The notes beneath the pieces were generated by a model. That model was given only the letters and a program-made list of their open reading frames with translations. It did no database searches and was not told where the DNA came from. 64,000 nt of DNA from Steromphala cineraria (lineage: Eukaryota; Mollusca; Gastropoda; Trochida; Trochidae). How positions within the stretch are numbered: position 1 is the first letter of the stretch; each line of letters starts with the position of its first letter. The stretch spans positions 71,239,368-71,303,367 of the forward strand of contig OU744725.1 of NCBI GenBank assembly GCA_916613615.1. The letters run 5' to 3'. Shown one piece after another: positions 23,582-33,039 of this stretch. A program made the translations under genes and the position numbers.

Positions 23582-23960
23582 AACTTACATTAAACTTCAG
23601 TTTCTCAAAAAAACATATAACCATACTGATTGTAGGAATCCTTTAGTGTCAATAATCCATTTTTGTTGTTATATGTGATATATATTGATGTTTGTTTTTT
23701 CATTTAATATTCAATATTCTTCTAAGGTATTTAAGTTTCTATAGCATAACTTTAATACTGAAAATATGTTTTCAAAAAGGACTGTGCGATATATTAATAA
23801 ACTGTTAAATTGCGCAATATTATTAAACATCAGTAAATGACTAATGCAGGGATAATATGATATGAATTTACTGCATTGGTATAATTATCATCTTATAAAA
23901 GCCATGCTTATTCGCCTTTCTGCGTAGTCCCTTTTTCAATATTTTTTCTCTGTTTTTATT
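23582..23960. repeat. 492-bp direct repeat flanking the LINE, right copy, first part
   Basis: Matches 18316-18695 with a few substitutions and one small indel. It begins at the LINE 5' junction. It is interrupted at 23961 by the tandem-repeat element and resumes at 25617. Confidence 0.9.
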
Positions 23961-25616
23961 ATCCCCCGCAACAACGAAGTTGCGGGGGGTATTAAAATGG
24001 GTACCGTCCGTCCGTCCGTCCGTCCATCCGTCCGTCCGTCCGTCCGTTACACTTTGTGTCCGGCTCATAACTTTCTAACTAATTAACCATATCAATTCAA
24101 ATTCGTCATGGACATGAAGAAACATGTTATAATGTGTCATGAGAAACAATTTTCTGAAAATCTACATAAAATATTAGGATTTTGGAGAAAAGGTGGTAAA
24201 TTTTGTAAGAAATCAGTTACAAGTCCCGTCCGGCTCACAACTTCTAAACTAATCATGACATATTGATAAAATTTGATATGAAGATACATAATCATCTAAA
24301 GGTGTGTCATGAAGAACAATTTTGAAAATGTTTTTATAAAATTTTGCCTTTTTTGGCAAAAAATGAGGACTCTGTTGGGAAAACTGTTACAAGTCCTGTC
24401 CGGCTCATAAGTTCTAAACTCATCATCACATATTGATCAAATTTGATATGGAGATACATAATCATCTGAAGGTGTGTCATGAAGAACAATTTTGAAAATA
24501 TTTTTATAAAATTTTGCCTTTTTGGCAAAAAATGGGGACTCCGTTGGAAAACTGTTACAAGTCCTGTCCGGCTCATAACTTCTAAACTAATCATCACATA
24601 TTGATCAAATTTGATATGGAGATACATAATCATCTGAAGGTGTGTCATGAAGAACAATTTTGAAAATATTTTTATAAAATTTTGCCTTTTTTGGCAAAAA
24701 ATGGGGACTCTGTTGGAAAACTGTTACAAGTCCTGTCCGGCTCATAACTTCTAAACTAATCATCACATATTGATCAAATTTGATATGGAAATACATAATC
24801 ATCTGAAGGTGTGTCATGAAGAACAATTTTGAAAATATTTTAATGAAATTTTGCCTTTTTTGGCAAAAAATGGGGACTCTGTTGGAAAACTGTTACAAGT
24901 CCTGTCCGGCTCATAACTTCTTAACTAATCATCACATATTGATCAAATTTGATATGGAGATACATAATCATCTGAAGGTGTGTCATGAAGAACAATTTTG
25001 AAAATATTTTTATAAAATTTTGCCTTTTTTGGCAAAAAATGGGGACTCTGTTGGAAAACTGTTACAAGTCCTGTCCGGCTCATAACTTCTAAACTAATCA
25101 TCACATATTGATCAAATTTGATATGGAGATACATAATCATCTGAAGGTGTGTCATGAAGAACAATTTTGAAAATATTTTTATAAAATTTTGCCTTTTTTG
25201 GCAAAAAATGGGGACTCTGTTGGAAATCTGTTACAAATCCTGTCTATCTCACAACTAAACTAAACATCACATTTTAATTAAATTTGTTATGGAGATACAA
25301 AATCATATGTTGGTGTGTCATGAAGAACAGTTTTGAAATATGTTTATTTAAATATGATCAAATTGATCTTGGAGATCCAAATACATAATACATAAATTCA
25401 TTCGTTTGAGTTTAATTTTGTCTGTTAACTCGAATTATGCCCAACAGTGAACATAAAGTTGGTATGAGTTAGTTTTTTATTGGAATAGTTTCTTTCATAT
25501 CCTGGAAAAATTGTGTTATTTTGTGCGACCAAAATTAATCAGCAATATGATAAGGAAAACCTATACATATTGTGCAGTTTGCGGGGGATATAGCTCGACC
25601 ATGTCAGCTGCTTGTT
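23961..25616 (+). mobile_element. Tandem-repeat-bearing element, pearl/Helentron-like
   Basis: The insertion boundaries are known exactly because the uninterrupted target is present at 18691-18700 (TTATT then TGTCA). The element opens with a hairpin, CCCCCGCAAC..GTTGCGGGGG, followed by a CCGTCCGT microsatellite (about 24004-24050), a core of about 7 tandem 169-bp units, and a tail containing the inverted subterminal TTTGCGGGGGATA about 27 bp before its end. No clear target duplication is visible and the insertion lies between T residues. Short leader, tandem core and tail match 'pearl'-type elements of bivalves, now linked to Helentrons, which insert between T and T. It has no coding capacity, so it is non-autonomous. 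Confidence 0.75.
24060..25340 (+). repeat. Tandem array, 169-bp unit, about 7 copies
   Basis: An anchor within each unit (TATTGATC or variant) falls at 24261, 24431, 24599, 24768, 24937 and 25106, giving periods of 168-170 bp. A degenerate unit precedes these (about 24090) and another follows (about 25270). The central units are nearly identical and the outer ones diverged, as expected of arrays homogenised from the middle. Similar short frames in each unit arise from the repeat and are not genes. Confidence 0.92.
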
Positions 25617-25728
25617 TGTCATTCTTATCACTCCAAATAAATCTAAAGATAATTTTCTCAAGAGAATCTATGTATTTTTCAAGTTGAATAGGTAGTCCTT
25701 GTCGTACTCAATCAATGTCATTTTAACT
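25617..25728. repeat. 492-bp direct repeat flanking the LINE, right copy, second part
   Basis: Continues the match to 18696-18807 after the inserted tandem-repeat element and ends at the same TTTTAACT boundary as the left copy. Confidence 0.9.
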
Positions 25729-25824
25729 GAAGCCAATGTTCATTAAAACATTTTCATTACCAACACAACTTATTAAAACAATATTGGTTTAGTATCATTC
25801 AATAGCAACTTGTAACATCAGGGC

Positions 25825-26132
25825 ATTCTCTCCCCACAGAGGCAGATCAAGTCATGAAATGTTGATACAGCCTCTGTTTTATTACCCCGATGTTGTGGGA
25901 TGCAATCAAAGTTAGCTGTACAATCAGCGAAGCTATTCTAAAATCATCACTTTGGAAAATGAACCACCCTTTCCATGCGAGAAGCGTTGTCATTTGCTAT
26001 AGAACTTAAAATGGATTGCGGTGCAATTTCTATCCGCCAGGGGAAACTGCCGGAACCCACGGATGTCGGCGTAATATAACAGAGGCTTTATCAACGTTTC
26101 ATGACTGGATCTGCCTCTGTGGGAAGAGAATG
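25825..26132. mobile_element. MITE family A, copy 3 (interior inverted)
   Basis: The same termini as the copies at 6921 and 11306, but the interior runs in the opposite direction. The flanks CATCAGGG (25817-25824) and CATGAGGG (26134-26141) form an 8-bp duplication with one mismatch, again after one extra base, matching copy 2. Confidence 0.85.
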
Positions 26133-26224
26133 ACATGAGGGATGTACAGTGTTTTCTTGATGCATTTCAATTAATTTAAGCGTGAGCTTAAGGTCCTACC
26201 GAGTGAACCCCAGGTGTGAATGAA

Positions 26225-26500
26225 TGACAAAAGAACATTAACCAAAATCAATAATCAATAACTCTTTTAATTGTTGTACAAAAGCTGTTCTAACAATATA
26301 CAGGTACTAAATATGCAAGGATGATAAACGATCATTTCCAAGACATTTTCTCACTCTCTTTGATGACAAAAGAACATAAACCAAAATCAATAATCAATAA
26401 CTCTTTCAATTGTTGTACAAAGGCTGTTCTAACAATATACAGGTAGTAAATATGCAAGGATGATAAACGATCATTTCCAAGACATTTTCTCACGCTCTTT
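26225..26500. repeat. Tandem duplication, 139-bp unit, 2 copies
   Basis: Copy 1 at 26225-26363 and copy 2 at 26364-26500 are nearly identical, including a shared run TGATAAACGATCATTTCC. This is a recent local duplication with no coding capacity. Confidence 0.88.
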
Positions 26501-27524
26501 AATTAATGTAATTATAGTATTAATCAGTGTTAAGTGATAGCAACTATCCTCATTAAGCATGATTAATTCATTTGAGACACTCAACTGACCAATTATGAAA
26601 GAAAATATTGTCTCTATAATCTGTCCAATGATTATCTCTCTTCTGAAACGTAGCTGAGGTACTTAAGTCCTGATCTATCCTCTGCTGTTATTCGAACAGT
26701 TATCGGTTCAACTTTGCACCACAGACTATCTTTGAAAAATAGGTAAATGAAAACACTTCTGTTATGGAAACTTGCTTCTTGTCAGTACAAAAGTTGCGTG
26801 ACTATGTTCTGCAAAGATGTATTCAGATACATGATAAAGTTGTCCTGAAGCATACACAAATGACGACTGAATCTTTAAAAGTAAGTAGTGATTGCTTAAC
26901 TAAATTTATCATTTTTATCTTTCCTGGCACGCAAACTTTCTTCTTGTCATACCACGTCAGTACTAGTCAAGTGACGGAATTCTGCAACGTTGACTCAAAG
27001 TGGAAACTACATGCGATTCATTTAAGTTGTCCTGAAGCATAGGAAACGATTGAAGTTTTCAAATTGCGCAGTGATTGCATAACTCAATTTGATTTCATTA
27101 GTCAGCCTTTTTTGCTTTCTGGCAAGCAAACTGATTTTATTATAACAGAGGTTTCAAACGAATTAAGCCAATTTGAAACAATGTGTTCCAACAGAATTTA
27201 AACCTTGTCTTTTTAAATATTTACCCTTGATCTTGAGAAACTGCAAAACAACAGTTTTATATTAACGGTAATATATGAAATCTGAACACTTGTTATCCAT
27301 TGATCTGCAACTTCTAAAGTGAAACAACCAGTTCTCGATTGTTGCCCATCATATATATAAACACGAAACATCCACAGGCACTACTCTCAGGTGTATGTAT
27401 TGATGATGTCAAATACAATTACGGAATTGGGAACATAAAAACATTCATATTAGCTAACGAGCGTCTTCAGTTGTCATGTTAATTATGACGTTATGCTCCT
27501 TTTGACGTCATAGTGGTAGGTACC
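26501..27524. other. No gene recognised; old imperfect duplication
   Basis: Two related stretches of about 100 bp (about 26838-26935 and 27025-27132) share AAGTTGTCCTGAAGCATA, AGTGATTGC.TAACT and TGGCA.GCAAACT. This is an older tandem duplication with a period of about 190 bp. A 92-codon frame covers the first copy, but the second copy is broken, so coding is not supported. Near 27484-27515 lie a TGACGT half-site and a TGACGTCA. Confidence 0.45.
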
Positions 27525-27758
27525 TCAGAAGACAAATTCACGAAAATCTACATGTTCATGTTTTCTTTTACAAAAACGTTTATTCTTATCACGGAACTCG
27601 GCGGCCTCTGTTATATTTCTACAGGTAAAGCACCGCCCGTCAACACAGTTTGACATTGTAGATTCTCCCTGATCTGACGTGTCAAATCTTGACTTTGTTA
27701 GATTATGTATCAAATTTGGTGGTTTGTTTGCGACTGTCAATGAATCTTGTTTTCTATA
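27525..27758 (-). pseudogene. Possible Penelope-like retroelement fragment (zinc-finger linker)
   Basis: The minus strand codes for about 78 residues with YRKQDSLT, PPNLIHNLTKSRFD, a NCVDGRCFTC cluster and KNKRFCKRKHEH, ending at a stop. In Penelope-like elements the link between RT and GIY-YIG nuclease contains a similar pattern: N-L-x-x-x-L-x-x-S/T-+, then a C-x(4,5)-C-x-x-C cluster. The resemblance is by eye. Neither the RT nor the nuclease was found next to it. If correct it is a short remnant; otherwise it is an unidentified cysteine-containing exon. Confidence 0.4.
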
Positions 27759-28699
27759 AAATTGACTTCATTTTCGTACATTTGTTAACATCGGGAGCTG
27801 GCTATTGATAATTTGAAGAGTGTTAATATGTGACGGCCGCGATTTGAAGGTGGTCACAAGAAAAATCTCTCTCTGATCATTTTGAGGATGAGTTGTTTGT
27901 TTGTCAACAGTTCAAAGTGTAAATTCGCTGCCTTTTAAATGTAATCCTTAATAAGGTATTCAGGATAATTCTGCTCTGAAAGATAGTATATTAATTCCAA
28001 AGTCTCTGTATCCACAAGTCGACTCTTGATACTATAGTGCAGATTCTTCTTGCAAGACAATATCGGAACAAAACCTTCAGTGCAATACAGATTGATTAAT
28101 CTTAGCGAGTTACATGACATTTGACCACAACGAAAATATATTCTTCAAAAAGTTTGATACATTTTATACATTTGAAACCTTTCTTAGGCTGTACATAATG
28201 AGTTGGTTTAGATATTCCCTCCTTTTTAACAAACGAAAACGTGACACCCATCCTCTTAGTGTAAGTATTAACTCTTCTACATGTAGGTCGTGAATGAAAT
28301 TCCAAATTAACAAAATGACCTAATCAATAGAATTATATTAAAATGATTTAAATGATTTTCATGCTTTAAGACTGAACATAGCACTCATCTAAACAAATCA
28401 TAACTAAGGTAAGTACATATGCAAAATATTGCATTCTGAAATGATGTTTTTGTATGTATTAATTATAAGATATGTAATTTTTGTAAATTTAAATACAAGA
28501 AACTGATCTTATTAATAAAATAATATATAATTTACATAAAACGGCATTCTTTCTTTAATAAACTTATGTTCATTTACTTATTATTTTTAAAGCTCTGTTG
28601 ATTTCCTTTATATAAATTCAAATACTACAATACCTTTAAAAAACAACATTAGTTAATTTATGATATTCAAATATTTACTTTTTAAAAGAGTTTCTTTAA
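27759..28699. other. No gene recognised; weak minus-strand frames
   Basis: Two adjoining minus-strand frames (28102-28305 and 27935-28120) have plausible protein composition, the first containing FKCIKC and the second ending in LVDTETLELIYYLSEQ. No family was recognised and no splice signals or start support a gene. Confidence 0.3.
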
Positions 28700-29055
28700 A
28701 GGGGCAGTAGCACGTTTTTAGGGGGAATATAAGGTGATGTCAGGAAAATGAAAATTAATGGTTCCAATTGAAAGACAATGTATTTAAACTAAATGGAGCA
28801 GTAACAATTCAAATATATAATGAAAAGTTTAGCCATGCGATTCCTTTTTCTTACACAAAATGAATTAAAGGTGTTTACACAAAATGACCGCCAATGGATA
28901 TTTTGCGAATCTTCATATTTTGTCCACTGACTTTGGATGATTGGCTTGTGTAATGAGATTTTTGACACTGTCAAAATAATATATTTAGTATTAACTTACA
29001 ATTATCAGTGAAAATTTTAAAATATAAAATTATCAAAAAACGTGCTACTGCCCCT
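28700..29055. mobile_element. TTAA MITE, copy M1
   Basis: A 356-bp element bounded by TTAA on both sides (28696-28699 and 29056-29059). The terminal inverted repeats are AGGGGCAGTAGCACGTTTTT and complement. The TTAA target is characteristic of piggyBac-like transposons. A 61-codon minus-strand frame inside also appears with changes in other copies and is not considered a gene. Confidence 0.92.
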
Positions 29056-29910
29056 TTAATGTGTTGTTTTCATTGTATGCCTTAACGGAAAGCCTCTTAT
29101 TTAACAAATACTGTGGTGGCATAATATTGCTATGACATAGATTAAAACATTGATGTAGATTATAAATATTATTTTCCTCAAATAAGACACTAATTGGCTA
29201 TTTCTTTATAGTTCCTTATCTATATTCAACCTTATTCATAGTAACATTATGTAGCTTTGTTGAGAATAACAATAGCTAGACATTCTCTTCAACTTATTCC
29301 AGTATTGAGCGGTATGCAGCTGTGTGGTTGTAAATGTATTCAACTAACGTAATCCTAAAGAATCTTTTGAGATGCAAATTACAAGACAAAGGATTTTGAT
29401 GAAATGTGGTGTATTCAAAAGCTTCAGCATACATGTTGGCACAAATATTACTGTGATTCTCATATTTAGCCCGGCTTAAAGCATTTAAAGCGCACAATAT
29501 GTATCAAATGAAATCACTTTCAATTTGTCTCAAAACTTGTCCTTCTCTCATCATAACATGAAATAAGAGGTGTTCATGGATTCGTATGCGCCTCGGCAGC
29601 AGCGATGGGAAAAATCGTTTATGTAAGTGCTTTGGGCTACAGCTTAGCAGTTGGAAATGTTCACATTATATTCAGACTTTTATTATCATCATCATGTTCA
29701 ATGATACCATCTCCCATCCAGCTCCGGCAGTGCTCCTTTTCCTGATATGTTCTATACATAAGTGATCCAGTGTACTGCGGTCACCTTGACAGAATATGAG
29801 TTTCCTGATATTTTCTTTACACCTGTGCTATTCAATTGCAAAGAATCAATATCCTTTAGTTGAGTGCAGCTGACCGTTGAAATAAACATCCTATTGAATT
29901 AATTATAGTG
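29056..29910. other. No gene recognised
   Basis: AT-rich spacer between MITE M1 and the cysteine-rich gene. No repeat or coding signal was recognised. Confidence 0.45.
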
Positions 29911-29917
29911 TATAAAA
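29911..29917 (+). promoter_or_regulatory. Candidate TATA box for the PAN/EGF-like gene
   Basis: TATAAAA lies 136 bp upstream of the ATG at 30053. Distance and orientation suit a promoter with a 5' UTR of about 110 bases. In AT-rich DNA this motif is frequent by chance, so support is weak. Confidence 0.3.
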
Positions 29918-30052
29918 AAGTCCAACAACTAAATAATATCTCTCGAGGGAAAAAACAACAGTTTATTCAAATAAGTTGAGGTGTGGATTCACACAACTTT
30001 TATACAGGTAAGAGATAACATCAGATATACCGGTGGGAACTGAGACGGCGAG

Positions 30053-30383
30053 ATGAAATCCTTACAAATAACCATTTGTCTTATTTTTTTCATAGCTTTT
30101 ACTCAAAAGCCATCATATCAGTGTAAAGTTGAGTACCTCAGTAATTACAAGCTAACAAGCTTTGATGATAAGAAGGTTTCTAACTTTCTGCTGTCCAAGG
30201 ATGAGGGGATTGAGAAGTTGTGGATGTGTACTTTGAAGTGTCGAGACAACTTGCAGTGCAGATCATACCAATATAACGATCTCACCAAAACGTGTACCAT
30301 TTTCGGAGCAGGTTTCTACCAACCCGGGGAAATCCTAAATGTAACTTTGGAAACGGGAGCAAGACTCTATCTCATGTTTGGAC
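30053..30383 (+). CDS. Secreted PAN/EGF-like protein, exon 1 (signal peptide and PAN/Apple domain)
   Basis: The ATG at 30053 opens with a clear signal peptide (hydrophobic ITICLIFFIAF). A PAN/Apple-like domain spans residues about 24-110, with cysteines at 24, 59, 63, 69 and 81 in the pattern C-x3-C-x5-C...C and the context LWMCTLKCRDNLQCRSYQY. PAN domains bind proteins or sugars outside the cell. The exon probably ends at 30383 before GTACGT, leaving one base of a codon (phase 1), which fits the phase of the next exon; GTATGT at 30388 would not. Without splicing the frame stops at 30400. This is the only region in the window with the look of an ordinary host gene. Exact ligand and role are unknown. 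Confidence 0.75.
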
Positions 30384-30849
30384 GTACGTATGTAACTTAA
30401 AGCTATAACATCCCTCTGTGAATCGTTAATTTTAATACATAATATAAATATTGTGTTTGATTATTTTGTTGTTATTAATGATGAAAATATATTATGTAAA
30501 CGGTAATGATATATTCATCTAAATGTCGTCATATCGTTATTAAGCCTGGTTAATCTCTCACAGACATTCAAAAGTGAGGATGCATTACTGCTGTCACAAT
30601 GTTGAACGGCATGACAAAGCAGTTTTGGCTTCGACTTTGAAAAACGTTGAAGAAGCGGGGAAATGGAAATGGATTCCCCCCAAAAAAACTATTTGAAAGT
30701 ATAAAGTTTAGATAAAAAAGATTAAAATCTACAGTTATACTCAAATTACGTTGACGAAAAGGTATGGCAATTAAAACGATTTCCCTGAATGATACACTTT
30801 TGTTTGAAAACAAAATGCGTTAATGCATAATAATCATAAGTCTAGTGTT

Positions 30850-31259
30850 AATACAAGACAAATGTTTTGTTGTGGACAACAACTTCTTTATTGATTTCTC
30901 ACAACGTTTCTGGGCCATTCCGTGCCCCTTCCGCAGGTGACGGATAATGAAATATAAAGTATGGTATTTATAAATGAACATGAAGCCAATTAAGTAACTT
31001 ATACATATACAATACAGAAGACAGTTATAATTATTTATTAGCTATTTACAATCAAAACAGGAGGTGAAGGAACAGCGTGGTACAGTAGATTATGTCTATG
31101 ATTGCTTGGTGATGCACCCGGAATTAGGGAGGTGTACTTTATAAATACCATACTGTATATTTCATTATCAGTCACCTGAAGCAGAGGCAGGAATTGGCCC
31201 AAAAACGTCGTGAGACATCAATAATGAAGTTTTTATCAATAACATTTGTCTTGTATTAT
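30850..31259. mobile_element. Foldback element in intron 1
   Basis: Inverted arms of about 125-130 bp (30850-30980 and 31135-31259) share CAACGTTT.TGGGCCA, CAGGTGAC.GATAATGAAATA and TATGGTATTTATAAA, separated by about 155 bp. A GTCTAGTGTTA sequence occurs just left of the element (30840-30850) and again at 31281-31291, 22 bp past the right arm. The right arm ends about 48 bp before the splice acceptor of exon 2. Confidence 0.8.
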
Positions 31260-31306
31260 CACACCAACTTCTAAATCTGAGTCTAGTGTTATCTTAAAAA
31301 TTACAG

Positions 31307-31441
31307 GGTTACAGTCCTTTGGCATGCAGTGCTCGTCTACATCAGACTGTGAGTTCGATAACTCCCGCTGTACTCAAGAAGGTTCTTGTCAATGTAATGT
31401 AGGCTACAACTATCAGACCTCAACCGGGAACTGTGTCAGTA
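31307..31441 (+). CDS. Secreted PAN/EGF-like protein, exon 2 (EGF/EB-like module)
   Basis: The exon starts after TTACAG (31301-31306) and ends before GTAAGT (31442-31447). Both junctions are phase 1, matching exon 1 and the acceptor of exon 3. It codes for about 45 residues with six cysteines: GMQCSSTSDCEF, SRCTQEGSCQCNVGY and GNCVS. This is an EGF-like or EB-type pattern, common in secreted invertebrate proteins. A symmetrical phase 1-1 exon carrying one complete module is the classic shuffled-exon arrangement. The alternative acceptor eight bases downstream (31315) would break phase with the chosen donor. Confidence 0.72.
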
Positions 31442-31936
31442 GTAAGTAAACATTCAAATTTAGTCATTTTCTTTGTTCATTCCTTTCCATCAGAATGGGG
31501 AATTGTACCTAAAGACAACCGAATACATACAACTCGATTGCAGTTACATGGTTGTGCATTTAAAGACAGAATATGTGCTGTCTACTGTTGAAGGTTTCAA
31601 TACGAATTCTATCCGGAGTATTGCAATACAATCATACAACACTTTTCGATTCGTCTGTAATAGAAGAGCATCCCGATGATAGTTCTAGTCAGCTCACAAA
31701 CTCACATGTTGAATATTCTTACAAGGAAGCAACTTGGGGATTCTCACTTGCCAGAAATTGTATTGTGTTTACAGTTGACTTCAGTTATTTATTGCTGTTT
31801 TCATTTTATCGGTGTTTTCTTTTCAGTTTGTTGTTGGAATATTGGTAAATCAATGACTGAATATATTTTACCACCCAAATATCTTATCTTTTAAGATGCG
31901 TTTGTAACATTTATGATATCATTTTCGCCACTTTAG

Positions 31937-32202
31937 GATGCAATTAATACGGAGACAGCTTTGGGGCTTATCTAGACCATGGGATTACTGACTGCAACGT
32001 GATTTCATTAAAAGCCACTTCTGCTACAGCCTGTATGGACGCCTGTCGAGATGCTAACACCTTCCTCTGCATCAATGTGGAGTACAACCCAACATCCTTT
32101 GATTGCTTTCTTTGCGATCTCGCCTGGTGGGATCTTCCTGAAGGACAACGGTTAATTAATGACTATGGCTGGAATACCTACCAGCGTCATTGTGCTGTGT
32201 AG
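31937..32202 (+). pseudogene. Secreted PAN/EGF-like protein, exon 3 (cysteine-rich module) with in-frame stop
   Basis: A strong acceptor (pyrimidine-rich, ending CACTTTAG at 31929-31936) gives the expected phase. The reading is then Arg-Cys-Asn followed at once by TAA (31945-31947). After the stop the same frame stays open for about 84 codons and is clearly protein-like: YGDSFGAYLDHGITDCN, CMDACRDANTFLCINVEY, SFDCFLCDLAWWD and RHCAV before a TAG. Cysteine spacing resembles a second PAN- or WSC-like module. Either the gene is a pseudogene or null allele, the protein truly ends after the EGF module, or another acceptor (for example the AG at 31957-31958) is used in a different isoform. Conservation of the downstream frame argues that the stop is recent. 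Confidence 0.6.
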
Positions 32203-33009
32203 TAATAACATATTCAAGATGGATGTCCAAAATGTGTCTATGGTAAAACCACGTGTTTTAAAATACACTTTTAAATACTTATACCCTTTTCCATTTTAAT
32301 ATTTTTCTTCGTTTCAAAAACGTTGAATGGCTAGATTTTCAAAATGAATTTTCATGAAAGTCGTTATGAGAATAACGATATATGATATAACTCATTTCTT
32401 GTTTAATGGAAGTCCATCGAAGTCACCTTCTTATATTGAGGTTTCTTTTCTTCATTAAGAAACAGATCAGTAGAGAGTATGTGAAGATGATTTCCGGTTG
32501 TTTTGGGGTTTTTTTCTCGTTTAAAAGTGTATGAAATGTATTTTTGGGATTGCTGTGTGGATTTATTTTGCTAATTCTAAACATGGCCTCGATGAACCTA
32601 CGGTTTAATCTTAGTTCTTTGGAGATATTTGAGATTATTTCCCTCATCTTAATATATTTGAAACAATTTCCAATCTCTTAAATGATTTGGTGAACTTCGT
32701 TATTTATGGTTTTAAAATAAATCCGTGACATATGAATCTGTGAGGGTTGTTTTGCAGTCTAGTGATATCAGATACGATTATCACGATTAGGTTTAATGAT
32801 AGTTTATGAACTCTGTCAATCCTTCCATTTTTGTTCTCACAATTCAGGTGTAAAATAAAATGTCAAGACTCTTCGCCATACAGATCGGAAGATAGGTCAA
32901 CACAGTAAACACAATTGAATGTGAGTTCTCTTACACTTCATAAGACGAGAAACACAAATCCAAAGGGATTCAAGTATTTGCATAAAGTTCGTTATAGTGG
33001 ACTCAAATA
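32203..33009. other. 3' flank of the PAN/EGF-like gene; nothing further recognised
   Basis: AATAAA-type signals occur only far downstream (about 32714 and 32856). No other coding region was recognised. Confidence 0.4.
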
Positions 33010-33036
33010 AGACAGACAGACAGACAGACAGACAGA
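33010..33036 (-). repeat. (GACA)n microsatellite, probable LINE/SINE tail
   Basis: About six GACA units are followed by AGATAATTTACATC. Read on the minus strand this is ...AAATTATCTGTCTGTC, like the tails at 62158 and 59226, which lie at the 3' ends of LINE fragments. The sequence to the right (33040-33330) would be the retroelement body, but no coding was recognised in it. Confidence 0.5.
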
Positions 33037-33039
33037 TAA

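Noticed and set aside
24334..25164. Similar short frames repeated on the minus strand
   Set aside because: They are generated by the 169-bp tandem units. The period is not a multiple of three, so each is cut off in the next unit.
18316..25728. LTR retrotransposon with 492-bp LTRs
   Set aside because: The enclosed coding is a two-ORF LINE with an APE endonuclease. There is no gag, protease or integrase, and no TG...CA ends were seen on the flanking repeats.
28789..28974. A 60-70-codon minus-strand frame shared by TTAA MITE copies M1 and M3
   Set aside because: It is shared only because the MITE is shared. Other copies break it and no codon-level conservation is apparent.
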